Below are positions 44,342 to 54,270 of a stretch of 64,000 nucleotides of DNA, in pieces; the stretch's first letter is position 1; every line of letters begins with the position of its first letter. The stretch spans positions 18,534,339 to 18,598,338 of the forward strand of contig CP137684.1 in assembly GCA_037976565.1 (NCBI GenBank). Direction: 5' to 3'. The translations under genes were made by a program, and so were the position numbers. A model generated the notes under the pieces. The model was not told where the DNA came from and ran no database searches. It was given only the letters and a program-made list of their open reading frames with translations. The DNA comes from Mesocentrotus franciscanus (Eukaryota > Echinodermata > Echinoidea > Camarodonta > Strongylocentrotidae).

Positions 44342-44930
44342 ACCATACGGACCGTGTATCGTTGAAGATGGCCTGTATGAAATCGTGTAGTTGTATATGC
44401 GGTCTAATTCACTGGGTGGTATTGCATTCCCGCCCGTGTGTCGAGGACTCTCTAAGGAATAGAAAACCCAGGCTTGATTCAATGGGCGTCTCCTCAGCAT
44501 CTCTGTCCAATCCCACCGCGATCTATGAAAGAAAACTATAGAGTCACTTTTCACCATGGTCTCATAACTTGTATCCTGGACAAAACTAATTCCACATTCA
44601 AGCCCTGGGCATTCCGATTTTCCGGGTTTTGGGGGCTCGTGCTGCCTGTCCATATCTGAACCTGACGGTAACAAGGTGGCTTATTTTCAGATTGCTTGGT
44701 TTCATTTTTAAGATGGGAAGAATTTTCCCCGTTAGCTTCTGGTTCAAGCGGGTTGTTTCTTACTCCGATAGTATTCCGTATTAACCCGTATGGAGCAATC
44801 GGGGGCGCGTTGTGCATATCGTTCTGGTCGTAGCGAAAAAGATCAAATCTGTAAATTCCACCAAATAAAAACACGTAAGCGCTGCTAGGCAAAATGATAT
44901 GAGTGCCTTACCATTCTTAATGGTCATGGT
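44342..44930 (-). pseudogene. alpha-1,3-fucosyltransferase (GT10), N-terminal half, broken or incomplete
   Basis: The minus-strand frame 44342-44674 encodes the GT10 N-terminal domain: CPGLECGISFVQD, then SDSIVFFHRSRWDW, RRPLNQAWVFYSLESP and YNYTISYRPSSTI-HGPYG. ESP plus N-x-T-x-SYR-x-S-x(3)-PYG is the family signature. These Golgi type II enzymes transfer fucose from GDP-fucose to glycans. Upstream frames give a possible start at about 44930, a short cytoplasmic tail and a membrane segment (ALISFCLAALTCFYLV), then a stem with N-E-T sites and VQIWTG. Two frame changes (about 44840-44860 and 44620) are needed to connect them. Beyond the gap the frame stops at once (TLEK), so the C-terminal catalytic domain is absent: a truncated gene, or one with an intron or misassembly here. 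Confidence 0.7.
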
Positions 44931-45699
44931 TTCTTTAAAGTGCCCCACGTAGCTAGGCCAATATTTCGCAGTAAACTTAAGTTCAGTAGGCTTCGATGGA
45001 GAAAGAACGAACATACACTTAAAAGTTCCTTTTAATTAAGGCTCGATTGCTACAAATATTCCCGGTGTACACTACTAACTCCTCCAGAACGACACTCGTA
45101 TACCAGTAACTATGATAGTCTTGCTTAACTTCACAAGGAAAGTGCTCGATTGCTATATAAAAACACGGGATGAACATTACCGCTTTCGCCTTCGTCTGAT
45201 CATGTCCATGGTCTGATGATCTCATTTGAATGGTTGGCCATCGGGGTCTAAATACGTTTAATTCCTATACTTAGTAAATTCACTCGTAGTAACGATGGAT
45301 GCCATTCGCCTGAAAATTCTTATGGTCGATCGCATACTTCAACTTATAAGTAGAACAATGTACAAAATGTTTACTGGAAAGCCGGGCACGACTCAAACAT
45401 TGCTCAATTTTGTTTCAGACTTAGACAATCTACTCCTAAATTTGACAGTAATGACACTTGTTTGCTGATGATAATGAGGCTTGTTTGAGGTCTATATCTG
45501 ATCCAAAGAGAACTGTTACAGTTTTAAAAAAATCGAGTGCTTCCACTCGTTTAAATAGAGCTTCCTGAAAAAGAACACCCAATTTCCTGGAATTTGATGG
45601 AATTTTCTTACAATTTTCAGAATGCCTTTTACGTGGATTTTTTATTTGGATGAATTGCCATGGGTAGACCAATGTCATACGACTTGTCGCATAGTACCC

Positions 45700-46385
45700 A
45701 GGACGCTCTCGAGTTTTAGAAATTCAGAACCTTCAAGATGACCGTCTTGAGCGATGGTAACTCACACTCTCTCCAAAGGACAATTTCATACAAGAGTGGG
45801 TTGTCTTGGGAACCACTTGAATCTTTACTAATGGGGTCCAGGGGTTCGCCTTAGGGCTCCTGGTGGGTTACAGGGACAGTGCTCTCGCCAGGGATCCAGG
45901 AGTCGGAACCCCTGAAAGCTCTCGAGTTATGGCAATTCAGAACATTCTAGATAGCCGTCTTGAGCGATAACAACTCTAATCCATCCCTTGAAATTTAAAT
46001 TACACTGCCCCTATTGTATGCTCTTTTTAAAGAGCACAAAGAAAGCCCTTAGATTAGGCATTCCATCTCATTCAGTAGGAGCAGAACACGCCCTTAATAC
46101 TGGACACAACATTTAATGGATGATGCCCGCATTATGGAGTTTGAAACGCACTTCTGGTCAAGAATGGTAGAAGAATCCATTTGGATGAACAGGATTAATC
46201 CTTCACTGAATAGGGACTCTTGCTATACATTGTTACCTTTCTTCGCTCCAGTGATCTCCAGGCAGCAGACAGCAAGAAATTGTGTAAATAACAAAAAGTC
46301 CACGGGAGTGGTTGTTAGAAGCTTACACTATACATAAAGCTCATACTCTCTCCAATTTTAAACAACAAAAGGTTGTCTTGGGAAC
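45700..46385. repeat. diverged repeats sharing ACCGTCTTGAGCGAT
   Basis: Blocks at 45708-45776 and 45919-45985 share CTCTCGAGTTnT-x-G/A-x-AATTCAGAAC and GCCGTCTTGAGCGAT. The phrase GGTTGTCTTGGGAACCAC occurs at 45799 and 46372. A related GTCGTCACGAGCGATA occurs at 49038. They flank the SINE and may be older repeat copies. No gene is supported. Confidence 0.5.
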
Positions 46386-46520
46386 CACGTGTGTGTGTGT
46401 GTATTGGGTTTTTACAAACGTGTATCAATCATATATGATTATTTACGTCTGGGGACCGACCTTTAACGTCACCATCCGAAAGACGTGACTCAGTTTCGAA
46501 CCTGCGTCCTCGGCTGAATC
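46380..46520 (-). mobile_element. SINE, 3' part: B-box, Nin-DC-like core and tail
   Basis: On the minus strand, continuing from 48894 across the hAT insertion: GGTTCGAAAC (pol III B-box-like, about 46492-46501), CTGAGTCACGTC, then the core CGGATGGTGACGTTAAAGG followed by TCGGTCCC, and a tail with (CA)n near 46389-46402. The core closely resembles the Nin-DC domain shared by SINEs of many marine invertebrates. The head is at 48894-48946. Confidence 0.6.
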
Positions 46521-48885
46521 CAGGGGTGTCGATTTGTATCCGTGGTTGGGGGATGATAGGTGCCAAAATATTTTCGGCAATGGATCAAAGCAACCAAGAG
46601 GTAGAAGCGTGTGGCAGGTTGCACCCCTCCCTTCCAAGTTATTAACTTTTTCAAGTCACCCTCAATAAAGATAACATTTCAGAGAATATAAGAGTGGTAA
46701 TAAAATTAATAACATGCTAAATGTTAGTCCTGACTCTTGCCTGCAGTGTAGGCCTACCAGACTGATATCATCTATTTTTAAACGAAATTTAGACATTACC
46801 AGCAAAAAAATCCAATGGTGAGGGATATCAACTTGTGAAAGTATTATGTTACCAGTGGGCAAATGCATTAATAAGCAACCAGGAAAGGTTCATGTAGACA
46901 GAAAATTCTTTATTTCCTGGTGATAGAAACATACATTTTATGAATATTGATGTCTCCAAACAACATTCATCGTGAAAACCCATTCCAATATTCTGTGTAA
47001 GGAGATCTCAAAAACATAGTTCTCATTAGTAAATGAAAAACATATTGCTTTTGGTTCTTCATTTGACTCTCTTCCTTCTTTAATTAAACCAACTGAATCC
47101 TCTCTGCGGGAAACTCAATATCACTGATGCAAAATTTGGTTCTCAAAATGACAGAAAATTTCCACTCCTGATCTCATACAAACTGTCTGTTTCTTAAAAA
47201 CATAATATAAAACTTACGTTCCAACTACCAAACAACAAACTTCCATTATCTCCTTCTTCACCCAGATATACTTATCATACCAGATACGCTTTAAAATATA
47301 AGCATAATATTCCCTAAGGCCCTGACCAGAGCACTATTTTTTTCAAAAACTATAACCAGTCTTAGAAGGTGCATTATTATTGGAAGGGTGTTATAAACAA
47401 AAAGTACCAAATTTCATTCAATCTTTTTGTTTCTTGTTTTTCTTTTCACTTTCCTTTTAAGCCCTGTCAATAATGTGACATTGATTATTTACTCGATTTT
47501 AATTAGTTTTTGAAGAACTCCTAGGTGAAAGAAATCATAACTATTCTTGAATATTATTACTTGTTTTAGAACATGTTGGGCCTGTCTCACATTGCCTTCC
47601 ATCATTCCATGGCAATTTTCCATGTTTCTTTCAGCTTATTTCTCACTTCTTTTCCATCCACTCTAATTCCTGATCATGCATTAACCTCATACCTACCATC
47701 ACCCATGCCTAAGCTTTTTAGGGAGGGGGATCCCGTAAAGTAATTTTGACATTGTAAGAAATAAACATGAGCAATATTTCATTGTAGGTTACTTTAAAGT
47801 CAACCTCTTTTCCATTGCCCATTCACATCAGTTCCCTGAAAGAAATGCTGGAATATATATGTCCCTCTTTCTCTTGTCTTTCTTCCTTTTCTCTTCCCCT
47901 TCCTTTTTCTTCTGCCCGTTTCTTCCCCTTTTCCCCTTTTCCCAGGTAGCAAGCCCATATGGGGCCCATATGGGGATGATCTGGGTCACTTGTGCCATCT
48001 GGGCTATTAAATGGAACCCATATATGTATCCTATATGGGGCCAATATTTAGTAACCCATATGGGATCTATGGGGCCAGCCCTTATGGGTTCCAGATGGGA
48101 ATGAGCTGGGCGTACACATATTGGTAGAATATGAATATGCCCATATGGGTAACACATGGGGAAAATCTGGGTTAACCCACATGGGATATATCTGGGTTAA
48201 CCAATATGGGTACCAGATGGGATTAAGCTGGGCATACCCATTTGGGCCCAGTTTGGTATGGGTCCCATCTGGGTCCCATCTGTCTTATATGGGTCCCATA
48301 TGCTTCTTGGGTGCAGATGCCTTAGGGCCCCAGATGGTTTTCCATATGGGGCCCATGTTTCAAAGAATATGGGATCCATGTGGGTCCCACATGGGCTTGC
48401 TACCTGGGTTATTATCCTCTCTGTCTCTCATTATCTCTCTCTCCACTCTCTACTTTTTTTGCACCTTTGCGCTTCGCGCTTAACATTTAGCTCGTTGCTT
48501 TTTAACGCTGCGGCTTTGCATTTGGCGCACTGCATTTCTATGATGCTGTTGATTGAATAAATTGAATAAATTCATCAATTCCTGATGAAGCCATATGAGC
48601 GAGAATTCAATTTATTCTTGTCTCATATACGGTTGTCTCATTTACTTCGTTTTCTATTTATATATGTATGTATTATGAAAATGAGATAGCAAAATGTGTA
48701 TATTGATGGTCATCTTGCGAGTAATAACCATTAACTACTCTCATCGGGCTTTCATCGTTAATTTTTCTCTTCATTTTTTTTGTTTTTGATGGTGAATTAT
48801 TGGGGGGGGATGATTGTACAGGCCATCCCCCACCTGAAATATTGGGGGATATATCCCCCCGTCCCCCCCGTGATCGACACCCCTG
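46521..48885. mobile_element. non-autonomous hAT-type element with perfect 8-bp TSD
   Basis: The left terminus CAGGGGTGTCGAT (46521-46533) is exactly inverted at the right (48873-48885). The octamer GCTGAATC flanks both sides (46513-46520 and 48886-48893), and joining the flanks restores a continuous SINE. The element is 2365 bp, has no transposase-like frame, and carries a G-rich subterminal stretch at both ends. A second, unrelated element is nested inside at 47941-48408. Confidence 0.9.
47941..48408. mobile_element. MITE built of CCATATGG-type palindromes
   Basis: Termini CCCAGGTAGCAAGCCCAT (47941-47958) and ATGGGCTTGCTACCTGGG (48391-48408) are perfectly inverted over 18 bases. The inside is a dense series of CCCATATGGG and near variants (CCAGATGGG, CCATCTGGG, CCAATATGGG, CCCACATGGG) roughly every 15-25 bases. 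CCATATGG is a CArG-box sequence. The flanks show only a possible TT duplication. It lies inside the hAT element 46521-48885. Confidence 0.75.
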
Positions 48886-48893
48886 GCTGAATC

Positions 48894-48946
48894 AGTTTGT
48901 AACTTCCACTGTTAGCTGGATTACAGGCGCACGCCACAACGCCTAG
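48894..48946 (-). mobile_element. SINE, 5' part: 7SL/Alu-domain-like head
   Basis: Read on the minus strand: GGCGTTGTGGCGTGCGCC followed by TGTAATCCAGCTA, nearly identical to the Alu-domain strand of 7SL RNA/Alu (GTGGCG...GCCTGTAATCCCAGCTA). It also contains a plausible pol III A-box. Later bases (GGAAGTTACAAACTGATTC) are not Alu, which argues against human contamination. The remainder of the SINE is at 46380-46520, separated by the hAT element. Confidence 0.55.
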
Positions 48947-49731
48947 TTCTATCTTTACGACAACGCCCACTTCTATCTTTACGATAGCCTTTGCCGGGAG
49001 TTCTTGAATTTTTAAAAAATTAAGAAAATTCAAAATAGTCGTCACGAGCGATATAAAATGTAATTTCCTCCTTGAAAGTCAAATAGCCCCATGTCATTTC
49101 ATTTTAGATATAACCTCTCTTTCTTTCTTAAAGACAATTTCATAGAACTTTTTGTTCGTAGTGTTGTACTTTCGGAAATTTTATCTGTAAGTGTAATTTT
49201 TAGTTTCATATTCTTCCTTTTTTTCTTACTTTCTCTCTTAGTCTCTCTCCTTTTCCTCCACGCTCTATTTTATTCTCGTTTACATTTAATTTCTCTTTCT
49301 TTTGTTATTTTTCCTTCCATCGTTCTCTATTTTTCTCATTTCCATTTTTTAGGCCGCCAAAAAAGGAGAGCCGCAGCTGATTCGCCGCCCCACACCCATA
49401 GTCCGCCATTGATGTATACGTTGATGCAGATAATACGCGGTGGGATTTGGTTTCCATCCTAACCAATACGATGCCGACCTGTTACTCTGAGTAGCGCTTT
49501 TTATTTTATTATAGGTTTTCCCGCCCAATTTCGTCAACACTGCATCCGATTTGACGATGCGATCATTCAATTTCGAGCGAATTTGAATGATCACCGAGAT
49601 CAGCATTAAAAAAAGCTAACTAGTTCATTCAATTTCATTGTATTAGCATGCGATTTCATGATTTTCTCACATAAACGTGTAAAAAGCGCGTTCAAATTAA
49701 AAATGCACGTAAATGCATTTAACGCTTTGGA

Positions 49732-49801
49732 GACGACGGGCTTCTACAGAAGCCGAGCGAGTTGTTAAGTCTGTGACGACGGGCTTCTACAGAAGCCGAG
49801 A
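49732..49801. repeat. 43-bp direct repeat with GGGCTTCTACAGAAGCC hairpin
   Basis: GACGACGGGCTTCTACAGAA followed by GCCGAG occurs at 49732 and 49775. Each copy contains the perfect hairpin GGCTTCTACAGAAGCC. Confidence 0.7.
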
Positions 49802-50072
49802 TATATCCCTAATATGTTGACAAAGTTTTCCAGCTTATTATTAGCTATTATGTGCTAAAGTTCTTTGAAGTATTATTTAGGTATATTCATTCATCTCATC
49901 TATTAAAAAAATAATACGGTTACGTGGAAAAAATCGAGAAAAAGTGATATCATTTCAACTTTACCCTAAGTTAGTGTTCGGATCGAAAAAGGCCCTCGAA
50001 ATACCCGTACAGCTGGAGGCGGACGCGTACGCGCGCGTCCGTTCTATAAATCTGAAATCTGGCCCAGCTATA

Positions 50073-51173
50073 CAGCTAAGTTACGAAGAGGAACAATAGA
50101 CGTGGCCGAGCGTAAAGGTCATTGTCATGGTTATAAACTCCAACAATAGAAGAGCGGGTATGTATAGATTTTTTTCACAATGATCCTTGTATACTGTACA
50201 AGTGTACATGTATAGCGGGTTCAGATAACCCTTTTTTTGGGGTCTTGTTGTTTTGCAGTTGTCGTCACTGTTTTCAAAGAATGTTTACGGGATCACGTTC
50301 CGAAGTACTCCCAAATAAAAAATTGTTATGAAACAAATAACGTAGAACCAGATTTTGCCCTATTTGAAATAATAATTCAAAGATATAACAATCGTGCAAG
50401 ATAAAAGAATGAACAAAAGATGTGATGATGCAAAATGTCACAAACAAACAGATGATTATGAGAAATTATTGTTTCTCTCTCTTTTCCTCTCTCTGTATGT
50501 CTCTCTCTCTCTCTCTCTCTCTCGCTCGCTTTCTCAGCGCCATTTTCCATCTTCATCTCTGGTACTGTTTTCCGTTCCGCTATTTGCTTTTATTCCGAAA
50601 GTATTCCTTTCGATCTTGAAATAAATTATTATACCGTAACCTCGATATGGAGAAGAAAAAAAAACGAGCGCCTTATGATATCGAAATAAGAAGAATATTA
50701 CTGTACAATAATTATAAAAAGTAAAACTTTTGAATGTAAATCATGATAAAAAATGGAAACTAAAGAGGAATCCAGAGCGGGTGGGGTTGATCGGAGAGAC
50801 AAATAGCGTAATAATAAATAACAATACGCCCTACTTTCTCCCTCTCTCGTTTTCTCAATGTCGTTTTCCATCTTCATCTCTCGTAGTGTTTTCTGATCCT
50901 CGATTTTTGATGAGATCGCGTTTCGACGTACTCCTAAAAAAAAATAGCTGATCATAGTTATAACGTAGAACCAAATTTGACCCTATCTGAAATATTCATT
51001 CAAATATATAACAACCATGGAAAGATAAAGGAATAATACAAATGTGATTTAGTAAAATGTCACAGACGAAAAGATGACATGAGAAAGGATTGTTTCTCTC
51101 TCTGTTTGTCTCTTTCTTTGTCTCTCACTCTTTATAGCTTTCTTTTTTTTTCCTTTCTCATTTTCTCTCTTTT

Positions 51174-51204
<31 letters not shown>

Positions 51205-52985
51205 CTCTTTCTCTCTCGCTCGCTTTTCAGATCCATTTGCCATCTTCATCTCTGGTAGTGTTTCCGTTCCGCTATTTGCTTTTATCCGAAAGTATTCCTT
51301 TCGATCTTGAGATAAACTATTATACCATAACCTCAATATGAAGAAGGAAAGCACGGTACGAGCGCCTGATGATATCGAAATAAAAAGAATATTACTGTAC
51401 AATAATTATAAAAAGTAAAATTGTTGAGTGTAAATCATGATTAAAAAAAAACTGAAGAGGAATCCACAGCGGGGTCGGTTGGTGTTGATCGGAGAGACAA
51501 ATATTGTAATAATAAATAACAATACGTCCTACTTTCTCTTTCTCTCTCTCGTTTTCTCAATGTCATTTTCTATCTTCATCTTTTCTGTTTCGCGATTTTT
51601 GATGAGATCGCGTTTCGACTTACTCCTAAATAAAATTAGATGATCATAATTATAACGTAGAACCAGATTTGACCCTATCTGAAATATTCGTTCAAATATA
51701 TAACAATCATGGAAAGATAAAGGAATAATAAAATGTGACTTAGTAAAATGTCACAGACGAAAAGATGACATGAGAAATGATTGTTTCTCTCTCTGTATGT
51801 CTTTCTCTATATCTCTTGCTCGCTTTCTCAGCGCCATTTTCCTTCTTCATCTTTGGTACTGTTTTCCGTCCAAAAGTATTCCTTTCGATCTTGAGATAAA
51901 TTATTATACCATAACCTCGATATGGAGAAGGAAAACACAGAACGAGCGCCTGATGATTTTGATATGAGAAGAATATTACTGTACAATAATTATGAAAAGT
52001 AAAAATCAGAGCTTGGGGCGGGGGGTGATCGGAGAGACAAATATAATAATAAATACAGTACAGACTACGTCCAACTTTCTATCCCTCCCGCCCTTCTCTC
52101 TCTCTCTCTCTTTCTCTCTCTCCCACTGTCTGTATGTATGTCTGTCTTTCTCTGTCTTTCTGTCAATGTCGTTTTCCATCTTTATCTTTCATGTTGTTTT
52201 CTATTCCGACATTTGCTAGTATGCCGGCATCATTCCTACCTTGAGACAAATTATTATAACATATCCCTGATAATGTACACAAAATTATACCTTATATTTA
52301 TTATAGGGAACGAAAATAGAGAACGAGCGACTGATAATGTCGAAATGAGAAGAATACTACTGTACAAAAATTATAGAAGGTAAAGGTTGTGTTTTGAATG
52401 TAAATCTTTGTTGCGTCAAAATAAAATGATACGTTCATTCATGTTATTGACAGAAATAATATACATCGGACATTATACTTTATCACAAATGGTTATTTAG
52501 AAGAAGGTGGACAACATTATAAGAGAAAGAATAAAACTTTCTCTTTTATTTATAAAAAAAAATAGCATAAATACCCTACCAAAACCGAAGAAATCTTGAA
52601 GAGGGAGACAAGAAAAAATAAGTATGAAAAGGACACAACATATTACACCAAAAAAAGATAGGATTCTAGAGCGGAAGATGATAGGGGAAACGTAATAGTT
52701 TGTAAGTATTGGCAAATTTTGACAATTATAGTTTGTAAGTATTGACAAAGTATATACAACCAAAAAAGTATTTTAGACCTATATAGAATATACGAAAAGA
52801 GTTATGTCTTAGGTCCCCTACAGCTAAGTTACGTAAGAGGAACAATGAACGTGGCCAAGGGTAAAGTTCGTTGTCATGGTTGTAAACTCCAACAATAGAA
52901 GAACGGAACGGAAGTTACGTAAGAGAAACAATGAACGTGGCCAAGGGTAAAGTTCGTTGTCATGGTTGTAAACTCAAACGGAAGG
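50073..52985. repeat. 0.62-0.70-kb tandem repeats with CT microsatellites
   Basis: Unit markers CGTAGAACCA(G/A)ATTTG occur at 50341, 50961 and 51656, and TACTGTACAATAATTAT at about 50700, 51400 and 51980. Each unit contains a (CT)n tract (50478-50525, 51095-51215, 51785-51815, 52095-52125) and TTCCATCTTCATCT. The block is bracketed by another repeat, GTTACGTAAGAGGAACAATG, at 50079, 52826 and 52914. All longer open frames here are CT-tract artefacts. Confidence 0.8.
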
Positions 52986-53279
52986 AACGAGTTAACAAAG
53001 TTTTATTGACATGATAGGTTGAACGAGAACACAGATGGAGACGAAGACAAATAAATTGAATTCTCACGTTGTTCGCATTTCTTTCTTTATTGTTTCGTAA
53101 CATATAATGAATTACTATATTTTCAATATCATTTATTTTCGAATAAATAAAAGACTACCAAGACTACGGCGATTAACTCCTTATTAGCCACACCCTTTAA
53201 AAAAACAACAACAACGCGATGCGGAAATAAAACACACTGAAGCACAATTCCAATTTCACGAAATTCCTGACGTATTCAG

Positions 53280-53395
53280 AGAGGGAGGGGGAGGAGGGAG
53301 ACAGAGAGAGAGAGAGACAGACAGTCCTGACAGACAGACAGAGATAGACAGAGATAGATAGATACATAGATAGAAAGAGAGAGAGAGAGATGATT
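53280..53395. repeat. GA/GACA microsatellite
   Basis: GAGAGAGA, GACAGACA and GATAGATA runs. No gene. Confidence 0.9.
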
Positions 53396-53399
53396 GTGA

Positions 53400-54260
53400 T
53401 GAATTATGATTTTGTTCTAATCTCTGTCATTCATTTAGATCTTTCCATGACAAACAAAACAAATCAAATATGCGTACAAAAATTCAATAAATATTTTATT
53501 GATACAGCAACCTCATATCAAAATAGGGTTCTAAGAGATGTATAGATAGAGAAAAAATAAACAAAATTAAGCGGGAGGCAAAAACTAAAACAAAATGAAT
53601 ATTTCAAATTATGAGAAACGAAGTCGAAAGCATTCAAAGTAAATATTTTTGTTTTCGAGAGTAAAACAATGTTCATCTCAAAAATTCATTTCCCAAATAG
53701 TCCTATATTTGATTTGCACATTTAAAAGAAAGGGCATTTAGTGTAGATCATGGCATAATGTTGGTCAGAATATAGTTACAAAATGTGTCGAAAACCCATG
53801 TAAAACGAAGGCTTAGGCCTATTATTTATGGCTCGGTTGATAATCGGCCGAGCTTTAGCAGACGACAATCATTGACAATGGGGAAATGAATGGAGGTATC
53901 GACCGATCTGCGCGTGCGGCGGTGCTTACGCAATTTGTATTGTGAGTGTATTGAAAAGGATAGACGTGAAGCTTCAGCAAAATAAGACGGCAATTTCCCT
54001 TAAAAATAACAGACCTTATTTTTCGTATTGATGAACAAAACTTATGTTTTTAGAAAGAAAAAAGTCTGATCTTTAATTTTTACATTTACTAAAAATCACG
54101 AAAATAACTGAATGAGGCGCAATGAGCAATGAAAGTAGAAAGCACCGCCACATTTTCCACTACTGGCGATGTAACCGAAATCGCTTCGTCACAGGGGAAA
54201 TAATCGCCGTGCGCGGGCTCGCTCTCAAAGGGTTAAATTCGAACCTGCACCGCCCTGATG
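53400..54260. other. no recognisable gene
   Basis: AT-rich sequence ending in a short GC-rich stretch (54195-54260) just outside the foldback element. No supported coding or RNA gene. Confidence 0.4.
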
Positions 54261-54270
54261 AACGTTTAGT

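Noticed and set aside
47823..48560. Open frames of ~110-120 codons rich in GPIWAPYG-like repeats
   Set aside because: Generated by the CCCATATGGG array, open on both strands.
48894..48946. Human Alu contamination
   Set aside because: The Alu-like match covers only about 31 bases; the continuation differs from Alu and joins a Nin-DC-like core with marine-invertebrate character after removing the hAT insertion.
49349..49606. 85-codon minus-strand frame near a GC-richer stretch
   Set aside because: No homology-like motif, and it contains a palindrome around TTCAAATTCGCTCGAAATTGAA; treated as chance.
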